From Ensifer sp. IC3342 (GTDB lineage Bacteria; Pseudomonadota; Alphaproteobacteria; Rhizobiales; Rhizobiaceae), in the NCBI RefSeq assembly GCF_020193655.1, contig NZ_JADYVE010000006.1:1-64000 (forward strand): a stretch of DNA of 64,000 bases, written 5' to 3'. The translations under genes were made by a program, and so were the position numbers. Shown here one piece after another: positions 26,470-34,856 of this stretch (the first letter of the stretch is position 1; each line of letters begins with the position of its first letter). The notes under the pieces were generated by a model. It saw only the letters and a program-made list of their open reading frames with translations, ran no database searches and was not told where the DNA came from.

Positions 26470-27819
26470 TCAGGTCTCCTTGAATGCCCGCGACATGCTG
26501 TCGGTGATCGGCTTCGTCAAGTATTCGAAAAACGTTCGTTCGGACGTGGTGATCAGGACCTCGGCCGGCATCCCGGGTACCGGGTGGAAACCGTGGATGC
26601 GATTGATCTCGCTGGCAGGTACCTCCACGCGGACGATGTAGACGTCGCGTTGCTGTCCGCCGGCTACTTCCTCGATGGAATCGGCCGAAACGTAGAAGAG
26701 CTTGCCTTTCAGAACGGGCGTCGTGCGGCGGTTCAGCGCGGAAAGGCGTATCGTTGCATCCTCGCCGACTTTAAGCTGATCGATGGCCGTTCGAAGCACC
26801 TGGGCCTCGATGATCAGTGGCACATTGGCCGGCAGGATCTCCATGATCGGCTTGCCCGTCGCGATCACGCCGCCGGCCGTATGGAAGTAGCTGCGCACGA
26901 CGGTTCCATCGACGGGGGAACGAATGGTGGCGCGGTCGAGCACCTCGGCCGCCTCGCGGACCTGCTGACGCACGGCATCAAGGTCGGCTTCAGCCCCTTC
27001 CAGACCGTCCAGCGCAGTCTGCTTGTTGGTGTTGATGGCAATGACAGCTTCCTGGCGATAGCGATCGATCTGGGTGTGGCTCTCCCTCACCTCCGATTCG
27101 AGCCTGCCGATCTCGCCCATGGCGTCGGCGATCGCCCGGTCGAGCGCCAGGAGTTCCGGCCGCCTGATCAGGCCGCTTTCGGCCAGCCTGCTCTTGGATT
27201 CGCGCTCTTCCGCCAGGATCTCCATCTGCTTGTTGAAGGACGCCCGCTGCAGATCATAGCCCTTGGCGCGAAACTCAAGGGAGCGAATGTTCTGGTCGAT
27301 GAGGTTCAGTTGATCCCGGAGCTTGATCTTCTTGCTCTGAAAAATGACCTTCTGGCTTTCGATGATCGCCCGCACGTCCGCGTCGTCCGCCTGCTCCGCG
27401 ACGATATCCGGTACCTTGAAGGTGTCGCTGCCCATCGCTTCCGCGCGAAGTCGCGCGACCACCGCTTCCAGGCGGAGGCGCTTGAGGTTCAGCATGCGTG
27501 CATTGGCGCGCGCCGGGGTCTGGTCAAGCTTCACCAGTATATCTCCGGCTCTTACCTTCTCTCCTTCGTCGACCAGCAGTTCCTCGATGATGCCGCCTTC
27601 GAGGTGCTGGATGATCTTGTTGTTGCCGTTGGCGACGAAACTTCCCTGGGCGATGATCGCCGCCGCCAGCGGTGCGGCAAAGGCCCAGTAGCCGAAGCCT
27701 CCGAAGGACGCCGCGATCAGGGCAAGGCCCGCGAAGCTGTGGAGCCTGATCGAGCGGGGGACCTCGGAATACCACTCCGCGGCATTGCGCGGATCGGCGC
27801 TTTTGCTGCGCTGGCTCAT
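26470..27819 (-). CDS. Type I secretion membrane-fusion protein (HlyD/PrtE family)
   Basis: A 449-aa adaptor. One membrane helix at about 25-48 (FAGLALIAASFGGFGYWAFAAPLAA), a lipoyl-like half (GSFVANGNNKIIQHLEGGIIEELLVDEGEKV), a long coiled-coil region (about 95-300), the second lipoyl-like half (RSPVDGTVV) and a beta-barrel end with PGMPAEVLI. It links the ABC exporter to an outer-membrane channel across the periplasm. The ATG at 27819 has ggaggt upstream and overlaps the stop of the ABC gene (atga). A longer frame to 27951 runs inside the ABC gene and is not used. Confidence 0.92.
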   Translation of the reverse strand: MSQRSKSADPRNAAEWYSEVPRSIRLHSFAGLALIAASFGGFGYWAFAAPLAAAIIAQGSFVANGNNKIIQHLEGGIIEELLVDEGEKVRAGDILVKLDQTPARANARMLNLKRLRLEAVVARLRAEAMGSDTFKVPDIVAEQADDADVRAIIESQKVIFQSKKIKLRDQLNLIDQNIRSLEFRAKGYDLQRASFNKQMEILAEERESKSRLAESGLIRRPELLALDRAIADAMGEIGRLESEVRESHTQIDRYRQEAVIAINTNKQTALDGLEGAEADLDAVRQQVREAAEVLDRATIRSPVDGTVVRSYFHTAGGVIATGKPIMEILPANVPLIIEAQVLRTAIDQLKVGEDATIRLSALNRRTTPVLKGKLFYVSADSIEEVAGGQQRDVYIVRVEVPASEINRIHGFHPVPGMPAEVLITTSERTFFEYLTKPITDSMSRAFKET

Positions 27820-29912
27820 TGGCGACCTCCGCGAATACGTGACTGTGCTCCGTCCTGGTTCGGCGCTGCGCCAAGTGCGGCGAGAACTTCGTTTCGTGCG
27901 CCGAACATGGCAACAGTCCCTTCGTTGAGCACCATGATCTTGTCGACGCATTGCAAGAGAGCCGGGCGCTGGGTGATGGTCACGGTCGTGATGCCCTGTT
28001 TCTTCGCATGGAGAAGCGCGCGGGCAAGTGCTGCCTCGCCATTGCTGTCGAGATTGGAATTCGGCTCGTCGAGGACGACGAATTTGGGATTGCCGAAGAA
28101 GGCCCGTGCCAGGGCAATCCTCTGCTTCTGTCCGCCGGAGAGGGGCGCGCCGTCTGCAGCGACCACTGTCTCGTAGCCTTGCGGAAACGTGGCGATCAGA
28201 TCATGCACATCGGCAAGCACGGCCGCGTCGTAGATCATCGCATCCTCGACATCGTCGCGCATGCGACCGATGTTCGCCTTGATCGTGCCGGGGAAGAGTT
28301 GCACGTCCTGCGGCAGATAGCCGATGCTTTCGCCGAACTGGCGCTGGTCCCAGTTTCTCAAGTCCATGAGATCGAGCCGGACGCTGCCGGATGTGGGCAG
28401 GATCGATCCGACCAGCATCTTGCCGAGCGTTGTCTTGCCGGAGCCGGAGTTGCCGATGATCGCGAGCGCTTCTCCTTTGGCGAGCGAAAAGGATATGCCA
28501 TTCAAGATCACGCGCTTCTGCGGCGGCGGCACGAAGAGGATGCGCTCGACGTCGAGCCGGCCCTCCGGGTTCGGCAAGCGCAGCCGCGGAAAATTCAGCG
28601 GCGAAGCAACGAGAAGTTGCCTGATCCGGCTATAGGCCGCGCGCGAGTGATTGAGCTGGTTCCAGCCCTCGATCGCACCTTCGACCGGTGCGAGTGCGCG
28701 GCCGGCGATGATGGAGGCGGCGATGACCATGCCACCAGTCAGCTGGCCCATCATCGCCAAATGCGCGCCCCAGCCGAGGAGCGCCACCTGGGTGAACATC
28801 CGCACGGCCTTCGACGCGCCGGCGAACATGATGTTGCGGTCCTGGGCATGGAGCTGCGCCTTGAGCGAGGCGGCCGTCTCGTGGCCCCACATCTTCACCG
28901 CCTCGGGAATCATTGCCAGCGCATTGATGATCTGCGCATTGCGCGACATCGAATCGAGATGAAAATTCGCGCGGCCGAGGTAACTGTTGGCCTCGCTGAA
29001 CGATCGCGTCGTTGCTTTTTGGTTGAGATAGGCAATGATGAAAAGAACGATGCAGCATGAGACGACGATCAGCCCAAGCTGAGGTTGGATCAGATAGACG
29101 ACGACCACGAAAAGCGGGGTCAGAGGAGCGTCAAGGAACGAGATCAGCGTACCGGACGTGATGAAGGCACGAAGCTGCTGCAGGTCGCTCAACACCTGGT
29201 AGTCTCGCCCGTTGCCGTGCAGCGATGCCCGCGCCGCGGCGCTGAGGATCGGTGCGCCGAGCTGGATTTCGATCTCGACGGCGGTCCGCATCAGGATGAA
29301 GCGGCGAATGGCATCGAGAACCACCTGCAGAACGATCGCGCCGACGACGGCGATCGTCAGCATCAGCAACGTATCTTGTGACCGACTTGTCAGAACCCGG
29401 TCGGAAATCTGGAACAGGTAGATCGGAATGGCGAGCACGAGGACGTTGATCGCGACGGTGAATACGACGACGATCAGCATGTTGCGCCGGACGGCCGCCA
29501 GGCAGTTTTGCAGACTTGCAGCGAGGTTTACCGGTCCCGTGCGCCTGTGAAATGTATCCTTTGCCTCTCCACCGTTGTCGGCCGCGCCACTGCCGCCGGC
29601 GTTACGCGCGGTCGGACGGCGCTCACCCTCCTTGAAGGGGCCCGGCTCATTGTTGATCGTCGGCGACAGCGGCCGCACCAGTCGGCTCTTGATCTCGTCA
29701 TGCTTGCCGCTTTCGTTGCCGCGCGTCTTTTTCTTTCCGGTGCCCGGCTGCTCCCGATGCGATGGGCCTTCGGCGTCCTCATCGGATGTTGTGGGTTCCA
29801 CGAAGGCAGAGTTGATGGGCGGAACCTTGGGCGTGCCAGGTAGGTTCAGCTCCGGTGCGGAGTGCGACAACGGCTTGCCTTCATCGACATACCGTTTGGA
29901 CAGATCGTTCAT
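27816..29912 (-). CDS. Type I secretion ABC exporter (PrtD family) with long N-terminal extension
   Basis: A 698-aa fused permease/ATPase. Residues 1-125 are a polar, Pro/Glu/Lys-rich and probably disordered extension. The membrane domain (about 140-440) has six helices, and the ATPase domain carries Walker A GNSGSGKTT near 490, signature LSGGQ near 595 and Walker B FVVLDEPNSNLD. PrtD-type exporters are usually near 570-600 aa without such an extension. It exports unfolded substrates carrying C-terminal signals. It has gggag before the ATG and begins 21 bases after the repeat-protein gene, pointing to that protein as substrate. Confidence 0.92.
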   Translation of the reverse strand: MNDLSKRYVDEGKPLSHSAPELNLPGTPKVPPINSAFVEPTTSDEDAEGPSHREQPGTGKKKTRGNESGKHDEIKSRLVRPLSPTINNEPGPFKEGERRPTARNAGGSGAADNGGEAKDTFHRRTGPVNLAASLQNCLAAVRRNMLIVVVFTVAINVLVLAIPIYLFQISDRVLTSRSQDTLLMLTIAVVGAIVLQVVLDAIRRFILMRTAVEIEIQLGAPILSAAARASLHGNGRDYQVLSDLQQLRAFITSGTLISFLDAPLTPLFVVVVYLIQPQLGLIVVSCCIVLFIIAYLNQKATTRSFSEANSYLGRANFHLDSMSRNAQIINALAMIPEAVKMWGHETAASLKAQLHAQDRNIMFAGASKAVRMFTQVALLGWGAHLAMMGQLTGGMVIAASIIAGRALAPVEGAIEGWNQLNHSRAAYSRIRQLLVASPLNFPRLRLPNPEGRLDVERILFVPPPQKRVILNGISFSLAKGEALAIIGNSGSGKTTLGKMLVGSILPTSGSVRLDLMDLRNWDQRQFGESIGYLPQDVQLFPGTIKANIGRMRDDVEDAMIYDAAVLADVHDLIATFPQGYETVVAADGAPLSGGQKQRIALARAFFGNPKFVVLDEPNSNLDSNGEAALARALLHAKKQGITTVTITQRPALLQCVDKIMVLNEGTVAMFGARNEVLAALGAAPNQDGAQSRIRGGRQ

Positions 29913-29933
29913 GGCACTCCCTCGCGATCGTCG

Positions 29934-32015
29934 TTATGTCAGCACCGTGTGCATGACGTCGTTCCATTGACCGTCGCGCCAAGATGTCTCGTTGGCCGTA
30001 TCGCCGATGCGCTCGCCGGCGCCGGGTGCCGGATCGTCTTCGCCGACAAATGCAATGACTTCGTTCACAAGTCCGTCCGGCTGGAAGCTCAGCGTGTCGC
30101 CATCGCGGCCGATGTCGACAATTCCGGACTGGATGAGGATCGTGTCGGAATAGACCTCGCCGCCGACATAGGTCGTGTGGCCGAAGCTGTCGTAGTCGAT
30201 GATCTGGGCGACGTTGATCACCGTATTGCCGCCGACGTGAACGGTCACCTCGGTGTCGGACCCTTCTTCCGGCGTTCGGCCAGCCGTGTAGGTGACAGCA
30301 TCGGCGTCACCGAGAATGCTGACCTGCTTGATGACGTTGACGTCATAGAGATTGCCGGTGATGTAGAGGACATGCAGGCTCGAGTAACCGGCGAAGTTCT
30401 GGTCGTGCGCCAGCGCTTCCGGCAGGTCGTCCGTGCCCCCGCGAATATTGTCGACGACTTGGCGCATGTAGTCCGGCGCGCTCTCGAATCGCTCGTTGTC
30501 GCCGATATTCTCGATCGATCCCATGTTCAAGACGAGATTGCCGCCTTCATCGAGGGTGATGCCGTTGCCGGCGGAGATGCCCTGGATCTGATCGTTATCG
30601 TACAGGACCGAAATCTGGCTGATGAGGTTCATGTCGACGATATGACCGCCGACAATTACTAGGTCGTACTGGATGCCGAAATCGATGGACGAGGCGAAAT
30701 TGACCGCGACGTTGCCGCCCGTGAGCACGGTCGTTTCCACGCCGCTCGTCCTAATGGAGACCGTGTCGTTGTCGCTGACGTAGTTATACTGTTCGATCCA
30801 GTGGACGATCGACAGGTCGCCCTCGATAACCTTGACGTGCCAGCTCGACGGGAAGGTCGACAACTGATCTGCCGTCTCCCGAGCGGGCGCCTCGAACTCA
30901 TGACGCTCGAAATTCGCGATGTTCATGGCGATGGTCTGCGAGACGGCTTGGTGAGCGCTCCCGACGAACGAACCGCTCACCTCGTCGCTGTCGGCGTAGA
31001 CGTAGGACTGCGAGATGACGTCGATCTGATGGTAATCGCCCATCACAACCGTGACCGATGCGGTTGCGCTGACACTGACGATACTTGCGAAACTGCCGAC
31101 CTTGTTGGCCCCAGCCTCGACTTCCAGCGCGCTGCCATTGTCGCCGTTTGGCTGACCGGCGCCATTCGCGCCGGCGGGCACTAAGTCGGCGAGTTCTGGA
31201 AGAACTTTGACATGCGTACCATTCACGTGGACGGCTTCGATGTCGTCCGCAGCGAGAATCACTGCGCCGCCTTCGCCCTCCGAAAAATCGGCCGGCGCGG
31301 CCGTCCCCGGCGACGGGATCGGTGTCTGGTCCACGGGCGTAGGGGGGGCGGACTGCTGCGGCTCGTCGGCGCGCGCGGTCGCGGCAAGGGCCTTGAGATT
31401 CGCGGCGAGTGCCAAAAGCGCACCGGAGCTATCGATCTGGCTCAACTGCGCGAGCGGGGAGGCATTTGTCGCTTCCTCGACGTATTCCGCGATCTTTTCG
31501 GTGACGCAGCTCGTGTCACGGCCCGCCATCGGTGAACCGCTCGTGTCGAGGACGTCGTCGTCGTGAAGGAGATTGACCTGCAGGATCTGACCGCTGACCG
31601 GATCCGCGCCCTCATGGACCGACGCGTGGTCCGGTGCCGCTTGGTGCGGTGCCAAGTGATCCGGTGCGATGCCGGACGGTCCTGCCACGGTGCTAAAAAG
31701 CCTGGGCTGGGCTGCCAGGTCGTCCAGCGAAACGGGATCGCGGGCCGCGTCGTCGGAGAATTGCGCGCGTCCGGCGATATCGAGGCCCTCGAGCCGGTAT
31801 CCGGACGGTTGGTACGAAATGTCCGGATCGTAGTCTTTCAGTTCGAAAGAGCACTTGAAAGCGGGCAATGGGTTGTCGCCGCCGGTATCCTCACGCACGG
31901 GCTTCCAGGTTTCGCTGCCCTGCAGATATTGATGCCTTATGCGTGCCTCGTCGGTCGCCGTCTCGAACAGCCCAAGGAAATGCGCAACGATTTCGTTGAC
32001 CTTCTCCGCGTGCAT
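29934..32015 (-). CDS. Large five-repeat protein, likely type I secreted substrate
   Basis: A 693-aa protein of no family I recognise. The N-terminal 170 residues are mixed; 220-300 is Pro/Ala-rich linker; residues about 320-660 contain five degenerate repeats with the pattern hydrophobic-G-(G/D/N)...I.Q....V..D.D.V followed in three of them by GGN.h.N...I (for example GGNVAVNFASSIDF and GGNTVINVAQIIDY). No signal peptide and no canonical RTX nonapeptide (GGxGxD) is seen, but Asp/Asn-rich turns could bind calcium. It is acidic and Cys-poor (two Cys). It sits directly upstream of the exporter genes, which suggests it is a secreted adhesin-like or matrix protein. The ATG at 32015 is preferred over a TTG at 32042. 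Confidence 0.75.
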   Translation of the reverse strand: MHAEKVNEIVAHFLGLFETATDEARIRHQYLQGSETWKPVREDTGGDNPLPAFKCSFELKDYDPDISYQPSGYRLEGLDIAGRAQFSDDAARDPVSLDDLAAQPRLFSTVAGPSGIAPDHLAPHQAAPDHASVHEGADPVSGQILQVNLLHDDDVLDTSGSPMAGRDTSCVTEKIAEYVEEATNASPLAQLSQIDSSGALLALAANLKALAATARADEPQQSAPPTPVDQTPIPSPGTAAPADFSEGEGGAVILAADDIEAVHVNGTHVKVLPELADLVPAGANGAGQPNGDNGSALEVEAGANKVGSFASIVSVSATASVTVVMGDYHQIDVISQSYVYADSDEVSGSFVGSAHQAVSQTIAMNIANFERHEFEAPARETADQLSTFPSSWHVKVIEGDLSIVHWIEQYNYVSDNDTVSIRTSGVETTVLTGGNVAVNFASSIDFGIQYDLVIVGGHIVDMNLISQISVLYDNDQIQGISAGNGITLDEGGNLVLNMGSIENIGDNERFESAPDYMRQVVDNIRGGTDDLPEALAHDQNFAGYSSLHVLYITGNLYDVNVIKQVSILGDADAVTYTAGRTPEEGSDTEVTVHVGGNTVINVAQIIDYDSFGHTTYVGGEVYSDTILIQSGIVDIGRDGDTLSFQPDGLVNEVIAFVGEDDPAPGAGERIGDTANETSWRDGQWNDVMHTVLT

Positions 32016-32163
32016 TACCTCGATCCTTCCCTCCGGCAGCAAAGGAAGACCTCGGCGGGCCGACCGGCGATTGCCAAGGCGCGTTGAACCGACCCCAAAT
32101 CAACCATCCATCTGTGCACCGGTGCGGCCGGCCAGCGCACATTTCTTCGTCTCAAAGGATCAA

Positions 32164-32874
32164 TCAACCGTCGCTGTCCTGCCCCATGGAGGTCACGTGC
32201 AAGTCGCCGCCGACGACATTGACATCGACCGCGTTGCTAAGGAGGTTCGCGCCCTGAACGATCTCCTGATGGAGCGCCCCGTTTGCAAGGGTCGCGGACG
32301 CATCGGCCTTGGCACCGGCATCAAGCTCGTGACCGACCTTGAGATCCCAGTCGGAGCTCGTGCCGAAATGCATGCCGTCGCCGCTCTCCGTATGCCCGCC
32401 GACTGCATTCGAAGCGTTGTCAGCATTGGCGTTGTTCATCTTGACGCTATAGGCATGATCCTGATCGGCGAGGCTGTTTGCCTGCACGATGGTGAACCCG
32501 GTGTCGTTCCCGACGGCGCCCACCGAATGATCGAGGATGCGGTCGAGGCTCAAGCTGAAGGAAAGGTCGTCGCCGAAATTGAAGGTGACGTCCGCGGCGA
32601 TGCCAGCATTGCCAAAACCGCTCGTGTCGTCCAGTGGCGGAGGCTCACTGACGGAGGGATGATTGTCGCGGTCGTTGCCGGTTTCTTTTGTGTCGATCTT
32701 GCTGGTGGTGTTGTTGCCGTCGGCAATGCTGCGATGGCTCGTCGCGTCGAAGTCGACGTTTCGGGTATTGACGCTTCCACTCGCAAGCCCGTCGGCAAGC
32801 GCGCCAATCTTCAAGTCGTCATCGGTGTGGATACTGTCGCCGGCCCGAAAATCCTTTAACGGGGTATCGGTCAT
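32164..32874 (-). CDS. Acidic cysteine-free protein, first gene of type I locus
   Basis: A 236-aa protein, strongly acidic, rich in Asp/Asn/Ser/Gly and lacking cysteine, the composition of type I secreted proteins. The C-terminus VDVNVVGGDLHVTSMGQDSDG resembles the start of the repeats in the following gene (V.V..GD). No domain is recognised and there is no signal peptide. It has a good ribosome binding site (gggag). It is 148 bases upstream of the repeat-protein gene on the same strand and faces the regulator across a long gene-free region. It may be a second exported substrate or a partner of the repeat protein. Confidence 0.65.
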   Translation of the reverse strand: MTDTPLKDFRAGDSIHTDDDLKIGALADGLASGSVNTRNVDFDATSHRSIADGNNTTSKIDTKETGNDRDNHPSVSEPPPLDDTSGFGNAGIAADVTFNFGDDLSFSLSLDRILDHSVGAVGNDTGFTIVQANSLADQDHAYSVKMNNANADNASNAVGGHTESGDGMHFGTSSDWDLKVGHELDAGAKADASATLANGALHQEIVQGANLLSNAVDVNVVGGDLHVTSMGQDSDG

Positions 32875-33886
32875 CTACAACTCCCTTCGCAGAGGGAGCC
32901 AGCGCCGAAACCCTTTCATCTTTTATAGGATTTTTGCGGAGCTGGCTCTCTTTTGAAGTTCAGACGAATCGTTGTAAAAGATAATTCGTCTGTTGGGTTC
33001 CGATATTTTCCCTTTGTATTCATAGTATAAATGCTTGTATGTACTTCTACATAAATTGCTACGTACTACAAATACTGGTTACATCATATGTCGAGTTGCA
33101 GCTCGATATATGTACTCCGCGGCTGCGACGCACGATACAAAAGCAGTCCGTGGGTCGTGCAAACTCAAGCGCGACGATGGTAGTGTGAGCCTGAATGTGG
33201 ATGAACGAAAGACATCAATTGTGGTTAGTCTCCTGTATTCAATGGCTTTTTTGAATCTTTCGTCGCACCGATCCATGCGGTTAAGAGAATGTTAATACTT
33301 GCGAATCTGGCGCAATGCGATTGAGGGGTGGTTCGGATTGCCGCGGGGATCGCGATCACCCGGGCGATCGGCGAGTAACGAGAATTCATGGGCTAATTCA
33401 AATTGTTAGGATTGCATCGATCGATGCTGTTGCGTGCGGCGTGGCAAAGTCGCGGCATGCCAACTTTGGTGGTCCTGAACGGCGTCTACCACCTTAGATG
33501 TGGTAGGCATAATCCGTTGTAGCTATGTCGACAGCTCGTCCATGCTCCCCTATCTTGGCCGAGAAAGGCGGTATCTATCGCACCGCTTTTGCCGTCACTG
33601 CGATCGTCTAGAATTCCCCTCGAAAACCAGGGGTGTTTGGCTCGAGGCCCATTCGAGGCCGATTGGCCCAAAATTGGTTCGCTTTCGAACGATTTAGACG
33701 CGAACGTGAGGGGCATCTAACCCTTTTGGGTGGTTTCGCCTCCCCCATCTTTACGATACATTAGCTATAGCGAATTTTTTATTCGTTATTATTGCGCAGT
33801 ATTGAAGAAATTTTTCAAACGCGGGCTGCTCCAAGTGGGGTTGGAACACCCATTAAATTAAATGGGAATTCCCAAGGAGGGGATAA
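32875..33886. promoter_or_regulatory. 1-kb AT-rich gene-free region between type I locus and LuxR regulator
   Basis: About 1,010 bases that are clearly more AT-rich than the surroundings, with no credible coding frame on either strand. It holds the divergent promoters of the type I operon and the regulator. A 7-bp inverted repeat (ctaccac 33486-33492 / gtggtag 33500-33506) and the palindrome at 33849-33866 are the clearest structures. The size suggests complex regulation or an untranslated RNA. Confidence 0.5.
33849..33866. promoter_or_regulatory. Palindrome next to the LuxR-gene ribosome binding site
   Basis: cccattaaattaaatggg is an almost perfect 18-base palindrome lying about 10 bases before the ribosome binding site (aaggagggg) of the regulator gene. 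It could be an operator for autoregulation or a leader hairpin that controls translation. Confidence 0.5.
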
Positions 33887-34675
33887 ATGTATCGTACGAG
33901 CTCGAACCTGAGCGATTTTGAAGACAACAACAAAGTATTATCCACGAACAGTAAAATCGTAATGCTCGCCAAGGTGGATCTGTTCGCTGAATGCCTGATG
34001 CAGGCAGTCGGCGCGCGGTTTCAGGGCCAGGACGTGGTCAGCCTGTCCGATCCTGAAGCCCTGCTTGACGGCAACCTCGTCGACGTCAGGCTGGTCATGC
34101 TTTATCGCCTGCCGGTGGCGACCTTTCCATCCGTTCTCAGGATGATCCATGAATTCCACCCGAAGGCCGCGATCGGGCTCGTGGTCGAGGATGCGGAGGC
34201 GCTCGATTCGTCAATCGCCGGCTTCGTCGATGAGGGACTGATTCACGGCGTGCTGCCCCTCAATCTTCATCTGGACGTCTGCTTGACCGTCATCGATCTT
34301 CTGATGAAGGGCGGCGAACATTTTCCAGCGGCGCTGCTCAGGCGCATTGCGCCGGTGAGACTCGCCGGCGAAACTCTTCGCGCCCGGAGGGAAGCGGTCG
34401 TCGAAGCCTTTGTTGCTCCGGAGCCGAAGCGCGATGCGGGCATGGGTGTGCTGACCGCACGCGAGGTGCAGATTCTCGATCTGATCTGCATGGGGACACA
34501 GAACAAGATCATTGCCGATCGTCTGGGCCTGTCGGAAAACACCGTCAAGGTCCATGTGCGCAACATCTACAAGAAGATGAATGTGCGCAACCGGACGGAA
34601 GCCGCCTCCCGCTATTTCACGCATGAGGCGGACCGCGGTATCTCCGAAGCGCGGCTAGGATCCCGCTGGAACTGA
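33887..34675 (+). CDS. LuxR/FixJ-type transcription regulator with degenerate receiver
   Basis: A 262-aa regulator. Residues about 22-150 have receiver-domain spacing, but the phosphoacceptor strand reads VRLVMLYRLP: Tyr73 stands where Asp is expected, so phosphorylation is unlikely. The C-terminal LuxR helix-turn-helix is complete (LTAREVQILDLICMGTQNKIIADRLGLSENTVKVHVRNIY, about 187-226). The ATG has a strong ribosome binding site and a palindrome just before it. It is divergent from the type I secretion genes, so it most likely controls them and itself; that is inference from position. A hairpin terminator follows. Confidence 0.9.
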   Translation: MYRTSSNLSDFEDNNKVLSTNSKIVMLAKVDLFAECLMQAVGARFQGQDVVSLSDPEALLDGNLVDVRLVMLYRLPVATFPSVLRMIHEFHPKAAIGLVVEDAEALDSSIAGFVDEGLIHGVLPLNLHLDVCLTVIDLLMKGGEHFPAALLRRIAPVRLAGETLRARREAVVEAFVAPEPKRDAGMGVLTAREVQILDLICMGTQNKIIADRLGLSENTVKVHVRNIYKKMNVRNRTEAASRYFTHEADRGISEARLGSRWN

Positions 34676-34703
34676 CGAGAGTCGCGGTTTGTCGAACTGA
34701 AAG

Positions 34704-34730
34704 GCCCCCTCGCTGCCGGCGAGGGGCTTC
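34704..34730 (+). terminator. Terminator-like hairpin after the LuxR-type gene
   Basis: Stem cccctcgc (34706-34713) / gcgagggg (34719-34726) with a 5-base loop, followed by cttctt. The T run is poor but the position 30 bases after the stop fits. Confidence 0.65.
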
Positions 34731-34747
34731 TTCATGTCTCGATGCTA

Positions 34748-34796
34748 ATGCATGTCGCCCAAAAGTGTGCAGCGGTTTTGGGACAGCGACATGCAT
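34748..34796. repeat. Rhizobial intergenic palindrome, family B
   Basis: Outer arms atgcatgtcgc / gcgacatgcat are perfect, with inner arms cccaaaa / ttttggg around gtgtgcagcgg. The sequence is one I associate with abundant rhizobial intergenic elements. It sits between the regulator terminator and a second palindrome. Confidence 0.75.
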
Positions 34797-34809
34797 AAAG
34801 GCACGGACC

Positions 34810-34851
34810 TAAAGCGCGTCGCATGAGTCCGATTGAACGCGACGCGCTTTA
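34810..34851. repeat. Rhizobial intergenic palindrome, family B2
   Basis: A perfect 13-bp inverted repeat, taaagcgcgtcgc / gcgacgcgcttta, with a 16-base loop. It ends 5 bases before the hpd stop codon, so it may also act at the end of the hpd transcript. Confidence 0.75.
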
Positions 34852-34856
34852 AAGAC

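Noticed and set aside
26584-28176. A 530-codon plus-strand frame across the HlyD and ABC exporter genes
   Set aside because: It spans two well-defined genes on the other strand and has no family features or ribosome binding site.
29934-32015. Considered the repeat protein as a classical RTX toxin
   Set aside because: The GGxGxDxUx nonapeptide is absent; its repeats are longer and built on a different pattern.
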